From CAVTLG01 sp963802635 (GTDB lineage: Bacteria > Chloroflexota > Ktedonobacteria > Ktedonobacterales > Ktedonobacteraceae), in contig CAWDJJ010000002.1 in the NCBI GenBank assembly GCA_963802635.1, forward strand, positions 434,001 to 498,000: a DNA stretch of 64,000 nucleotides, given 5' to 3'. This document shows, one piece after another, positions 54,498-63,809 of the stretch. The notes beneath the pieces were generated by a model. That model was not told the origin of the DNA. It did not search any database and saw nothing but the letters and a program-made list of their open reading frames with translations. Within the stretch, counting starts at the first letter, position 1. The number at the start of each line of letters is the position of its first letter. The translations under genes and the position numbers were made by a program.

Positions 54498-54528
54498 TCC
54501 TCTCTGTCACATTCAGTTTGGCGGACCA
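54498..54528 (+). repeat. 31-bp dispersed repeat, copy 2
   Basis: The block around CACATTCAGTTTGGCGGACC matches 33340-33370 at 28 of 31 positions. Confidence 0.65.
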
Positions 54529-54644
54529 CTACGCTGCAAAACTTCAGTACCATCTCGTTTCGCCTTATTCTCTTGTAGAGTATAATACAAGCAAGATCTC
54601 GCTCGCCCGCTTATCACAATACTACACTTTCTAAGAGGACAAAA

Positions 54645-55457
54645 ATGAGAGAAGTAGATTTTTTTCAGGTTGATGCCTTTACAAAACAAATATTCGGAGG
54701 CAATCCGGCAGCCGTATGTCATTTACAGGAATGGATGCCGGATAAGGTATTGCAGGCGATGGCATGTGAGCATAATCAAACAGAAACAGCTTTCTTCGTA
54801 TCTCATGGCGATGAGTTTGAATTACGCTGGTTTACAACTGCTGGTGAGATTGATTTGTGTGGGCATGCTACCTTAGCATCCGCTAACGTAATTTTTAATC
54901 ACTTAAAATATCCCAGAGATGAAATCCGCTTCAGTACCCGCTTTGTTGGCCCTATCGCAGTACGACGCAAAGATGATTGGCTAACGCTTGATTTCCCTTC
55001 ATGGATACCAGAACCGTTAGAAATTGTCCCTGAGATTGCTTTGCAAGGACTTGGTGTTACAAAAATTCAGGAAGCTTATATAAAACGCGACTACCTTTTT
55101 GTTTTTGAAAATGAAGAAGATATTTGCTCTCTCCAGCCTGACTTTCAAATTTTGTCACACTTGAACCGTCGTATATGCGTAACATCGCCAGGTAAAAATT
55201 GCGATTTTGTCAGTCGATTTTTCCCAGCCCGTAAGGGTGCAACTGAAGATCCTGTAACTGGATCAGCCCATAGCATGCTTATTCCTTTTTGGGCAAAACG
55301 ATTCAATAAAACAAAAATGTATGCTCGCCAGCTTTCTGAGCGTGGGGGTGAGTTGCTTTGCGAGATACTTGGCGAACGTGTACTTATATCGGGCCAAGCA
55401 TGTACATATATGCAAGGTAAAATTTTTATACCGGAAGCTATTTTATCAAAAGAATAG
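54645..55457 (+). CDS. PhzF-family isomerase/epimerase
   Basis: A 270-residue protein with the diaminopimelate-epimerase-like fold. Family features: FFQVDAFTKQIFGGNPAAVC at the start, the catalytic glutamate in NQTETAFF at residue 45, DLCGHATLASA and, in the second half, FFPARKGATEDPVTGSAHSM. AGAGGA lies 6 bases before the ATG. No other phenazine genes are present, so it is one of the many family members of unknown substrate. It is A/T-richer than its neighbours, which hints at acquisition. Confidence 0.9.
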   Translation: MREVDFFQVDAFTKQIFGGNPAAVCHLQEWMPDKVLQAMACEHNQTETAFFVSHGDEFELRWFTTAGEIDLCGHATLASANVIFNHLKYPRDEIRFSTRFVGPIAVRRKDDWLTLDFPSWIPEPLEIVPEIALQGLGVTKIQEAYIKRDYLFVFENEEDICSLQPDFQILSHLNRRICVTSPGKNCDFVSRFFPARKGATEDPVTGSAHSMLIPFWAKRFNKTKMYARQLSERGGELLCEILGERVLISGQACTYMQGKIFIPEAILSKE

Positions 55458-55683
55458 GAAAAATAACCTTTCCGCCGAGGGATATTTGCATTCAAGCTCT
55501 ACTCCTCCGAAAATAAAATTTCCGGCAGGAGAAACAAGAAAAGCTGGGCGGTCCGCACATCGTCGGGATCATGCATCGCCCGGATAAGAGGATCATTCCG
55601 GTAGGCATTTTCTTTCAGGCGGACAGTGCAGATATACGGAGCATAGGCAGTTCACTATCACTTACACATGTATACTCCTCCCA

Positions 55684-55917
55684 TTAAAAAACCATCGGCA
55701 GATTCAATCCCTTTTCTTTGGCGCATTCAATAGCGGTGTCGTATCCTGCGTCAGCATGGCGCATGACGCCGGTTGCCGGATCTTTGGTGAGCACACGCTC
55801 CAGGCGTTTTGCTGCTTCCTTCGTACCGTCAGCGACGATGACCATGCCCGCATGTTGCGAAAAACCCATGCCAACACCGCCGCCGTGATGCAGTTCGTTA
55901 CAGTCACACCTAGCCAA
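55684..55917 (-). pseudogene. hutU: Urocanate hydratase, C-terminal remnant
   Basis: 77 residues matching the very end of HutU: CNELHHGGGVGMGFSQHAGM, VADGTKEAAKRLERVLTKDP, ATGVMRHADAGYDTAIECAK. The intact enzyme has about 550 residues and opens the second step of histidine degradation. Homology begins abruptly near 55910; directly upstream stands the unrelated endonuclease-like gene, so the 5' part was lost or displaced. The conserved reading frame suggests recent loss. The 226 bases between this remnant and phzF show nothing recognisable. Confidence 0.9.
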
Positions 55918-55938
55918 GTAATTTGCAAATAATAAACT

Positions 55939-56916
55939 TCAAAGAAACGGATCATCATCCAAAGAGCTTACTCCGGGTACCTGAAGATTCGTAACCACGA
56001 ACAGGTTTAGAACATCATCCCGATCCATAAACACAATCTGGTTTCGTTTCGAGGCATCTAGCTTATTACCCAGCCAGTTCCGCGCTGCTTTCGTTATCTC
56101 GCCTCCTGCTACAATGTAGGCGTGATCTACAAACCCACGCTTACCTATTTCGGAATCAAAAATTTCACATCCTAGCAGCATAGTGACCTGATTAAGAATC
56201 TCAGCAACATTGACGTTCGTTGCCTTGCTGACACCTGACGCATCTATTTTCCCCTTTTTTACCTGAATGCCAAAGTAAAGGACGTGCTGGGTTGGCAAGG
56301 TATATTTCATCCAAACATCTTTGCCATATTCCAGAGCCTTATCTTCATGCCCAGAAGCGGTTACCCGATGAAATCCAAGCTGACGAAATAGAGGCAGTAA
56401 TACTTGCCCAATAATCTCATCCTCAGATGCGTTATCAAGATAAGTCGTAAGCTGCTCACGTTTCTGGTGTTCTGCTGCTGAAAACGGACGATGTGGGTTA
56501 GGGGAAGCTGTTGCGACCATGTTCGTGCCGAGGTGGCGCAAGTAGCATTTTTTGTCTGGCGCGTAGAATGCCTCGAAGCCTTCACGAACAAGAGCGGCAT
56601 TAAGCATTGCCAGAGCACCTGATCTATCTCGCCTCTCATTAAGCGCATCTCCCTGGTCCATAAGCGTACAGATCACCCGCGAGAAGGTTTCTGGAGGTGT
56701 AGTTGCGTTAGCATGAGGTTCTGCTAAAATCTCAGAAAGAGTACTGGCAACCCAGGCTGCCCGCGTTGAACCGTCGTGCCCATAGTCGGTGTCACAGTCT
56801 TGGAAAAATTCAGTTAGAAAACTACTACTGCGATAGTGGAAGAAACTTGTTTCTTCATCAAAGTTTCCACAAATCATATCTGCGATTTGTGATAAGGTGC
56901 GTTGCTTGAATTTCAT
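55939..56916 (-). CDS. Restriction-endonuclease-like protein, candidate defence gene
   Basis: A 325-residue protein. The N-terminal half is helical, with the block LMDQGDALNERRDRSGALA and LNAALVREGFEAFYAPDKK, which resembles the N-terminal domains of AbiJ-like abortive-infection proteins. The C-terminal half has a PD-(D/E)XK-like pattern: helix EIIGQVLLPLFRQLGFHRV, then GKDVWMKY near 200 and FGIQVKKGKIDASG near 219 (D...QxK). This suggests a Mrr-like nuclease. It stands alone, flanked by a hutU remnant and a long A/T-rich intergenic region, as expected of a transferred defence gene. No methylase is nearby. The start at 56916 is by ORF extent, with AGGAAGG upstream. Confidence 0.6.
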   Translation of the reverse strand: MKFKQRTLSQIADMICGNFDEETSFFHYRSSSFLTEFFQDCDTDYGHDGSTRAAWVASTLSEILAEPHANATTPPETFSRVICTLMDQGDALNERRDRSGALAMLNAALVREGFEAFYAPDKKCYLRHLGTNMVATASPNPHRPFSAAEHQKREQLTTYLDNASEDEIIGQVLLPLFRQLGFHRVTASGHEDKALEYGKDVWMKYTLPTQHVLYFGIQVKKGKIDASGVSKATNVNVAEILNQVTMLLGCEIFDSEIGKRGFVDHAYIVAGGEITKAARNWLGNKLDASKRNQIVFMDRDDVLNLFVVTNLQVPGVSSLDDDPFL

Positions 56917-57605
56917 AGAACCTTCCTGCGCATATTAGCTTTTTCACCTCTTTTGCTTTATATTATGACAAGTTCAGCAAAGCGACTTACAACCCTATTC
57001 TGAATGGAAAGCTGCTGATCAATGGCGTAGATTGTATCTCTCGATTTAGTGATGCAGTCAGAGCCGATACGGCATTCATAAGTGGGCAAGCAAATTTTGA
57101 TAGGAAGTTTACACAGGAACAAGGAATACGCACACCTACTCCTTATTGCCTTTGGAAATGGTAATAATAGTCAGTAACATGCTTTGCCTAGCTTTAGATT
57201 ATATCAGAAAGAAGTGTATCTGCATATAGTCTCAACAGGTATTGGGTCTTCGTCCTTGCGGATACTGCTAGCGAAATCAAAATGTGAGCTTATAGTAAGC
57301 ACGAAGGAGCTATCAGGCTAAGCGTGAGAAACTAATTCGCCAGCAGTATCCGCAAGGATGGAGATCCTAGTGACCAGGCGACCACAATCGTTTTCATTGA
57401 ATGAAATTCTATATATATGGAATTACAGTGAACAGACCGAGATGCATCTGCATGCATTCACCAGTAGTATTAGGTTATAATACAAAGTGTGTCAGACACC
57501 CTATCCTGTAGATGAACTGGCTTGAGAGTGGTTTGCGTGGTTAAGCAAGTGCTTCTGAAGCCTTTCCTGCGTTCTCTAGTTTGCCAGAGGAGGTTTTCAG
57601 GACCA
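56917..57605. other. Long A/T-rich intergenic region
   Basis: About 690 bases without a convincing gene. It contains the inverted repeat described at 57253-57358. The opuCA frame is open from 57522, but the likely start is 57606. Confidence 0.45.
57253..57358. repeat. Inverted repeat with 23-bp arms
   Basis: Arms at 57253-57275 and 57336-57358 are complementary at 22 of 23 positions (core GCGGATACTGCT), separated by 60 bases. Without a U-tract or ORF this looks like a small non-autonomous element rather than a terminator. Confidence 0.7.
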
Positions 57606-58619
57606 TTGGCAACCATTACATTTCAAGAGATCACCAAGCAGTATGCAGGTGCACACGCACCTGCGGTTGATGCAGTCAGTTTTGAAGTCCCAGAAGGCAG
57701 CACCTGTATGCTTGTTGGCACTTCTGGTTCTGGCAAAACAACGCTCCTACGCATGATTAACCGCCTGGTTGAGCCTACTTCGGGCCAGATCTTGATCGAT
57801 GGCAAGAACATTCTCACGGAGAACCCCATACAGCTACGTCGCCGTATTGGCTATGTCATCCAGCAGGTAGGTCTCTTCCCGCACATGACCATCGCGGAAA
57901 ACGTGCAAATAACTGCTGAGATTGATGGCGGATGGACCAAGCAGCGCCTTGCACAACGCGCCGATGAGCTGCTGGAACTGGTTGGTTTGCCTCCTACCGA
58001 ATATCGCAAGCGTTTCCCGCGTCAACTCTCCGGCGGTCAACAACAACGCGTCGGACTCGCGCGCGCACTAGCTACTGACCCGGCTATTCTCCTCATGGAC
58101 GAGCCTTTTGGTGCCCTGGACGCAATCACGCGTGGACGTATGCAAGACGAGTTATTGCGAGTGCAGCGTGACGTGCGTAAGACGATTGTCTTTGTGTCAC
58201 ATGATATTGAAGAGGCTTTCAAACTGGGGAATTTGATCGCCTCCCTCGACCAGGGCAAACTGGTGCAAATTGGCACGCCCATCGACCTGCTCACGCGACC
58301 AGCCAATCCCTTCGTCAGCAAGCTCGTAGGGGCCGATGACGCTCTACGCCAACTGCAATATGTCACAGCCAATGATGCACTCGACGAGGATTATGCAAAA
58401 GCTCCTGCTCTACAGAGAAACAACCTACCGACCTGTTCTGCAGATGCAACGCTCCTCACTGCCATGTTGCAACTGCTGGAAACAAACGCGCCTGCACTGA
58501 TCGTTCAACTCAACGATCTACTGTCTGATGCTCCTGGCTATATCACACTTGCCAGCATCAATCGCAAAATAACCCATCTTCGGCAGAAAGCAAATCTGCC
58601 AATAGAGACTATTGGTTAA
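57606..58619 (+). CDS. opuCA: Quaternary-amine ABC transporter, ATPase subunit
   Basis: A 337-residue ATPase if translation starts at the TTG at 57606, preceded by GAGGAGG at 12 bases; the open frame begins at 57522. Motifs: Walker A GTSGSGKTTLLRM, Q loop YVIQQVGLFPHM, signature LSGGQQQRVGLARA, Walker B ILLMDEPFGALD and the H-loop FVSHDIEEAFKL. The C-terminal part is a reduced regulatory domain, related to the CBS tail of OpuCA. It energises uptake of glycine betaine, choline or carnitine for osmoprotection. First gene of a four-gene operon. Confidence 0.9.
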   Translation: MATITFQEITKQYAGAHAPAVDAVSFEVPEGSTCMLVGTSGSGKTTLLRMINRLVEPTSGQILIDGKNILTENPIQLRRRIGYVIQQVGLFPHMTIAENVQITAEIDGGWTKQRLAQRADELLELVGLPPTEYRKRFPRQLSGGQQQRVGLARALATDPAILLMDEPFGALDAITRGRMQDELLRVQRDVRKTIVFVSHDIEEAFKLGNLIASLDQGKLVQIGTPIDLLTRPANPFVSKLVGADDALRQLQYVTANDALDEDYAKAPALQRNNLPTCSADATLLTAMLQLLETNAPALIVQLNDLLSDAPGYITLASINRKITHLRQKANLPIETIG

Positions 58620-58678
58620 TTTTCATGCGGCCATGTGGTTTTGTCGGTCGTGCCTCCACACGATAAAGGAGAGGATAC

Positions 58679-59335
58679 ATGAGTTATTTGCTAGACCCAT
58701 TTAACTACGACATGACGGACCCGGGAAGTATCCCGAACTTACTGATACAACATTTGACAATTGTTGGTATTAGCATGCTTATTTCCATGATCATCGCCAT
58801 CCCGCTCGGCATCTTTATTGCGCACAAGAGTTACCTTCAAGGTCCAGTTATTGGTATCGCAGGTTTATTATATACCATTCCTGGTCTTGCTCTCCTCGCG
58901 TATCTTATACCTTTCACCAAGTTAACAATTGCCACCATCGTCATTCCACTCGTCCTTTATGCACAGCTTGTGCTCATTCGCAATACTGTTGCTGGAGTGA
59001 ACAGCATTGATCCCCAATTGATTGAAGTGGGAAAAGCCATGGGCATGAACAATCGGCAGATACTCTTTCGTGTCACGCTCCCGTTAGCGCTTCCTCTAAT
59101 CGTTGCCGGGATTCGCATTGCCACAGTCACCAGCATTGGCATTGCCACACTGGCTTCCCTGGTAGGAAACGGTGGCCTGGGCGACCTCATCTTTACTGGT
59201 ATCCAGAACCTGAATCTGAATCAGGTTTTCGCTGGCGGTGTTGTCATTGCCCTGCTAGCCATTGCCACGGATCTGCTCTTGCTTGGCTTGCAAATGTTAC
59301 TCAATAGAGGTCGGAATGGAGTCTCATTGGCCTAA
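58679..59335 (+). CDS. opuCB: Quaternary-amine ABC transporter, permease
   Basis: A 218-residue permease with five to six helices and the coupling-helix motif EVGKAMGMNNRQILFRVTLP, followed by PLIVAGIRIATVTSIGIAT and the GGLGDLIFTG segment characteristic of the OpuC/OsmY-type permeases. GGAGAGG precedes the ATG. Its stop codon overlaps the start of the next permease (TAATGG), indicating translational coupling. Confidence 0.92.
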   Translation: MSYLLDPFNYDMTDPGSIPNLLIQHLTIVGISMLISMIIAIPLGIFIAHKSYLQGPVIGIAGLLYTIPGLALLAYLIPFTKLTIATIVIPLVLYAQLVLIRNTVAGVNSIDPQLIEVGKAMGMNNRQILFRVTLPLALPLIVAGIRIATVTSIGIATLASLVGNGGLGDLIFTGIQNLNLNQVFAGGVVIALLAIATDLLLLGLQMLLNRGRNGVSLA

Positions 59336-59973
59336 TGGATAAGCTTATTCAATTCATCCTGAACCCAAACAATACCTATGCGCAGCACACCCTGGATTAT
59401 ACGAAATTGTGTGCAGTTTCCATTGCGTTCGCTATGATCATAGGCGTCACCTTAGGCATTGCCGTCTCGCGTCAGCCTGTCGTGGCATTTATTGCGGTGA
59501 ACACGAGTGGGCTGCTACGCTCCGTTCCGGCGATAGCCTTCCTGGTCATAGCGTTGCCCTATTTAGGGCTGGGCTTTCTACCCGCGCTAGTTGCACTGGC
59601 TATTTTAGGTATCCCGCCGATCTTACTGAATACCTCTACGGGCCTGCGTAGCATCGATCCGGCTATCATTGACGCGGCACGCGGTATGGGTATGACGCGC
59701 ATCCAGATCATGACGCGCATCCAACTACCACTTGTGTCACCCGTGATCGCGGCTGGTATACGTACAGCGGCTATTCAGATCATTGCAACCGCGACCCTTG
59801 CTGGGATCATTGGTGCAGGTGGTTACGGGGAGTACATCTACTCTGGCCTGTACCAATTAGACAATACGCAGATCCTGGCTGGCGCACTCCCGGTCACGAT
59901 CCTCGCCATTCTGGTCGAGGTTCTGCTGGGTCAGCTCCAGCGTGTTATGACACCTAAGGGTCTGCGTATCTAA
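59335..59973 (+). CDS. opuCD: Quaternary-amine ABC transporter, second permease
   Basis: A 212-residue permease homologous to the preceding one, with DAARGMGMTRIQIMTRIQLP as coupling motif and GAGGYGEYIYSGLYQLDN. The two permeases probably form a heterodimer. The start overlaps the stop of the upstream gene by one base. Confidence 0.92.
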   Translation: MDKLIQFILNPNNTYAQHTLDYTKLCAVSIAFAMIIGVTLGIAVSRQPVVAFIAVNTSGLLRSVPAIAFLVIALPYLGLGFLPALVALAILGIPPILLNTSTGLRSIDPAIIDAARGMGMTRIQIMTRIQLPLVSPVIAAGIRTAAIQIIATATLAGIIGAGGYGEYIYSGLYQLDNTQILAGALPVTILAILVEVLLGQLQRVMTPKGLRI

Positions 59974-60106
59974 CCTGACATGCTGTCCTTGTAGATTGTC
60001 TGGTGGTCATCAATGGCCTGGTTCATACCTGCCATATATCAGTGAACATCCATCTGGATACACTTATTGAGACGTTATTTCGTCTTCTCATTCATAAGGA
60101 GTAAAC

Positions 60107-61021
60107 ATGCACTCTTTTGCTTTTACACGGCAAGCCCGCTATCTTGCACTCTTTTGCTTTATTTCCTTGATTATCCTCTCTGCCTGTGGTGGCACAAGCT
60201 CCAGCAACCCGAATGCAAATACCACCATCGTGGTAGGGAGTAAAGATGACACTGAAGCTCAGTTGTTGGGTCAGATGTACGCGTTGCTATTGGAGCACGC
60301 AGGCTATCATGTCGTCGAAAAATTGAAACTTGGAGGCAATGCGATTACATTCAGCGCCCTCGATAGTGGAGCGATTGACCTCTATCCAGAGTTCACCGCG
60401 ACCGGCCTGGCAAAACTTGGCTTGCAAACATCGCACGACGTACAAAAAGATTATCAGACCGTCAAAACTGGCTATGAGAAACAGTATCATATCACGTGGC
60501 TAGCATTGTCTCCCTTGAATGATACGTATGGCTTCTGTACCTCACAGGCAAATTCCGTAACGTATCATGTAACGAAAATTTCAGACCTCGCGCCGATAGC
60601 CTCAACGCTCACGCTCGCTACTCCTCCTGATGGAAAAACTGATCCCAGTGTACTACCGGCGGTGAAGCCTACCTATGGCTTCAGCTTCAAGCAAGTCAAT
60701 GTGTTGGATGAAGCCATTACCTATGAGGCTGTATTGCAAGGAAAAGCGGCTTTCAACATCTGCTACACAACAAGCGCGCTGATTACAAAGAACAATTTCA
60801 TTCTGCTCAAGGATGATAAGAACCTGTTCCCAATCTATCAGCCCGCCCCGATTGTACGCGATGCGCTACTCAAGAAGGCCCCTGGTGTCGCACCAATACT
60901 CAATAAACTGGCTCCCTACCTGACGTCAAGTATCAGTAGCCAGTTGCAGTTGCAAGTACTCAATGGTGAGACGGTTCGTGAGGTGGCTGAAAAATTCCTG
61001 CAGTCGAAAAAATTGTTGTAA
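60107..61021 (+). CDS. opuCC: Quaternary-amine ABC transporter, substrate-binding lipoprotein
   Basis: A 304-residue lipoprotein. Hydrophobic signal (YLALFCFISLIILSAC) with the lipobox cysteine near 26, a Ser/Asn-rich tether, and an OpuAC-type binding domain: TTIVVGSKDDTEAQLLGQMY, KLGGNAITFSALDSGAIDLY and PEFTATGL, then a second lobe with VLDEAITYEAVLQGKAAFNI. Aromatic residues usual in betaine pockets are not fully conserved as far as I can tell, so the ligand is uncertain. AAGGAG precedes the ATG. Last gene of the operon. Confidence 0.92.
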   Translation: MHSFAFTRQARYLALFCFISLIILSACGGTSSSNPNANTTIVVGSKDDTEAQLLGQMYALLLEHAGYHVVEKLKLGGNAITFSALDSGAIDLYPEFTATGLAKLGLQTSHDVQKDYQTVKTGYEKQYHITWLALSPLNDTYGFCTSQANSVTYHVTKISDLAPIASTLTLATPPDGKTDPSVLPAVKPTYGFSFKQVNVLDEAITYEAVLQGKAAFNICYTTSALITKNNFILLKDDKNLFPIYQPAPIVRDALLKKAPGVAPILNKLAPYLTSSISSQLQLQVLNGETVREVAEKFLQSKKLL

Positions 61022-61043
61022 TACCCATAGGCATTCAGAAACC

Positions 61044-61258
61044 GTAACTACTCAGGTCGGCTAGCAGAAGGGGGATCGCGTAGGGACAATCCCTTGCGGT
61101 TGTCCAGGGTGGGTTCAAGATGGGACGGGCCGCCGCAAGAGACGCAAAGACCTTTTTTCTTTGCCTCACGCCGCAGATAGGCTACCGAAAAAGGTCTTTG
61201 CTCGGCCCCTACGCGAGCTTCCCTGGTTCCTGAAACGTTGCCTCACCTGAGTAGTTAC
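61044..61258. repeat. Nested inverted-repeat element (MITE-like)
   Basis: Three concentric inverted pairs: GTAACTACTCAGGT at 61044-61057 with its complement at 61245-61258; CGCGTAGGG at 61077-61085 with 61207-61215; AAAGACCTTTTT at 61146-61157 with 61188-61199. The 215-base element has no ORF. It lies after the transporter operon and looks like a non-autonomous mobile or structured intergenic repeat. The rest of 61022-61481 shows nothing. Confidence 0.75.
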
Positions 61259-61481
61259 CAGAAACCTTTGCCTTTTTGGCTTAAAAGCTAAAAATGTCAA
61301 TCAAAAGGCATACAAATGGCATAGATTCGACAACAAAAACTAGCTATAGTCCAGGCATGGATAGCTGCTAAGGCGATGGCTTTCACGCATAGCCCTGTCA
61401 TAGGGATGGCATTCTGACCATAGGCAGCATATTCATACAGCTAAAAGTTTTTTGAGTCTGTGAAACAAAGAAAGGATTTCT

Positions 61482-61985
61482 ATGAAACGCTTTGTCTCTC
61501 TAGTTGCACTTACCGCAGTGCTTGTATCTCTCTTTACGCTTTACTCTAGCGAAACAGTTTCTGCACATAGTATGACGGTTAATACTCCCCACGCCCTATT
61601 AAAGGCAAATGCACCCGCCACTGCAAGGATTGCCACCACCTTTGCTAGTGAGTATGACAATTGTGATGCTTATGGTGCTGGTACCTGGGATCAATATAAT
61701 GATCTTCTTTGTGCTGTCGCGTCTTACGCAACGCCTTGCTTACGCGTGCACGCCTGGAGCAATTTTAACAATATATTAGAATGTGCAGCACCTGGAACTA
61801 TCCTTGCTATGCCATGTCAGAATTACATTCCTAGCGACACGGTTAACGGTAACAGTTATTGGGATGAGGTTGTATTTAACCCCGGTACAAACAATGCGTA
61901 TTACGGTCTTGTTGCCGACGCCTACATGGATACCGAGTGGACAAATAATACTGGATCTCCTACTCTTATTCAATGTGGCGGGTAA
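61482..61985 (+). CDS. Secreted SH3b-like small protein
   Basis: A 167-residue exported protein. Sec signal peptide at residues 1-28 (FVSLVALTAVLVSLFTLY, cleavage near VSA-HS). The mature part has four or more cysteines and an SH3b-like pattern: LRVHAWSNFNNILECAAPGT, then DTVNGNSYWDEV and GLVADAYMDTEW, seen in bacterial SH3-like domains that bind wall or environmental ligands. AAAGGA precedes the ATG. It is a single gene followed by a strong hairpin. Function unknown. Confidence 0.72.
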   Translation: MKRFVSLVALTAVLVSLFTLYSSETVSAHSMTVNTPHALLKANAPATARIATTFASEYDNCDAYGAGTWDQYNDLLCAVASYATPCLRVHAWSNFNNILECAAPGTILAMPCQNYIPSDTVNGNSYWDEVVFNPGTNNAYYGLVADAYMDTEWTNNTGSPTLIQCGG

Positions 61986-62020
61986 ACTCTTCCCTTTAGA
62001 TCCTTATTAGACCCTCAAAG

Positions 62021-62088
62021 GCTCTATGTTAAGCTAGTGATCTGGTAGCAGCAAATGCGCCTACCAAGCCACTAGCTTAACATAGAGC
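62021..62088. terminator. Long hairpin with 19-bp perfect arms
   Basis: GCTCTATGTTAAGCTAGTG at 62021-62039 pairs with 62070-62088; the 30-base loop contains a further 6-bp stem (TGGTAG 62043-62048 with CTACCA 62061-62066). It lies between the convergent secreted-protein and WD40 genes, so a bidirectional terminator is plausible, although the stem is unusually long and lacks a U-tract. Confidence 0.7.
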
Positions 62089-62596
62089 AGAGAAGAAACA
62101 TGAGAGTATACAAGTATTTTCTCAGAGGTAGACGTTGCATACATCCATCGTTTCATCTTTGCCTGCTGAAGCTAGCTGCTTTCCATCAGGTGCCCAGGAA
62201 ACTTCCAGAATCTCATCCAGATGACGACGATAGGTAATAAGATGTTTGCCCGTGGCAGCATGCCAGATTTGCACCGTCTTGTCATAACCACCGGATGCGA
62301 TCAATTTCCCATCGGGCGACCACCTGGCGCTAATGACGGAGGCTGTATGGCCTGTGTAGGTGAGAACCGCGTATCCGGTCAGGGCATCCCAGATACGCAC
62401 AGTCGTATCTGTATGAGACGAGACAATCTGTGTCGCGTCTGGAGACCAGACAATCTCCGTAACGCCACTCTGTGAACCCTGATATATGAAATCCGCACTC
62501 TTTAGTGCCGTTGTTGAGTTCCACACCTGAATTTCCTCCTCCATCCACGCCACATGTAGCAATGCTGGCATCATCTGGAGACCATGTGATGTTCCA

Positions 62597-63809
62597 GAGG
62601 GCGTTTCATAACTCGGAATCCCTCTCCCATAGATGAGCTAAGACGCGCTTGGGTGAGCGGATGAGATCAGGACGACCAGCCTGCTGAGCGGCTAACCCAA
62701 CGATAAGAGAAGCAGCGTAGGTTAAGGCCACCTGCGAAACGATCTCGGACCAACCACACAAAGGTGGACGTTGGAGATGAAAAAGAGAAAAACGCGTCCA
62801 AAGAAGCGCTCGATGCTACTGCGCTTTCCGAGTTCTTCTCTGGTCCAGGTTGGTGGTAAGCAGGAGCGCTTCTTCTGGTTTTTGGGATTCCAAGGGATGA
62901 CGGCAACAGCACCAAGTACGGCATGAATCCAGGCAATGAGACGCAGACCCCAATAGGCAGCGTCCAGGCGAACGATACGGGGACGAATCTGGTAGAGATG
63001 AACGGCTCCTGCTAACAAACGTTGTGCAAAAGGGGCATCGTGTGAGTTGGCAGGAGAGAGCAAAAAGAAGAGAGGTAAGCCTGAACCACGACAGATGAGG
63101 GTATGCACGCGGAACCCTCGTAAGAGAGGGAGAGGATGGTGAGCAGGAGCATGTCCAAAAGCAGCATCAGGATCACGTCGTCTCCAGGCCAGGATCGGAG
63201 CACTATCAATGATGAGATCACGAGCCCCAATGAGTTGCCGTCGGATGGCTTGCAAAACGGTCAGCACGAAGAGCGACTCGTGTACAGGAGCCCCAGCAGC
63301 ATGGCGGCGTTTGCACTGCTGCGATTTGCTCGGAATGCGAGGCCGTCCCTGTTTGTCTAGAGGCAAACCACAGGCAAGGGCCAAAGCAGGCCAACTCTGG
63401 AGCCAATCATGCATATCCTGATACGATAATCGCCATAAGGTACGCAAGAGACTGATCAGAAGCAGGCTCTCCTCACTATAGGTGCGCGGAGCTCCCCCTG
63501 GACCGGCTGGCAATGGAGGAGGACAGCGACGGTGGGCCAGATGAACTGCCATACGGCAAAGTGCGAGCAAATGCAATATGGTCACCAGAGTCAGAGCATC
63601 AATGTGTAAAGCAGGACCTCGCTTGACTTGTGCACGCTGATAACATGGTGGTGGGACGGGTGCCTGTTCTTTGACAAGTGTAGGCATCATAAGCTGATCT
63701 CCTTGACGAGGGAACGAGCCTCGTCGAGAGTCAGCTTACCTTACTCTGCCAAGTACAAGCTGGTTGGTGTCTCTATTGAAGAACCTTTTCACGGTTAGGA
63801 AACGCCCTC
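62597..63809 (-). mobile_element. Complete insertion sequence, 1213 bp, 8-bp target duplication
   Basis: The ends are inverted repeats: GAGGGCGTTTCATAAC at 62597-62612, and GAGGGCGTTTCCTAAC as complement of 63794-63809 (15 of 16 match). The target duplication ATGTTCCA flanks it at 62589-62596 and 63810-63817. It carries one DDE transposase gene on the minus strand. Intact ends and duplication indicate recent insertion into the WD40 gene. Confidence 0.92.
62606..63690 (-). CDS. DDE transposase of the insertion sequence, frameshift near the C-terminus
   Basis: The frame from 63690 encodes 322 residues with an IS4/IS5-like catalytic core: aspartate in DLIIDSAPILAW, aspartate in RIVRLDAAYWGLR and glutamate in SSIERFFGRVF. 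The frame then drifts into VHLCVVGPRSFRRWP and stops at 62722. A -1 shift at CTCTTTTTCATC (near 62768) instead gives HLQRPPLCGWSEIVSQVALT and LIRSPKRVLAHLWERDSEL, ending at 62606 inside the terminal repeat, as expected for this group. It could be programmed slippage on TTTTTC, a mutation or a sequence error. Confidence 0.85.

Noticed and set aside
54645..55457. PhzF as a sign of a phenazine cluster
   Set aside because: No other phz genes are present; PhzF-like proteins are widespread with unrelated roles.
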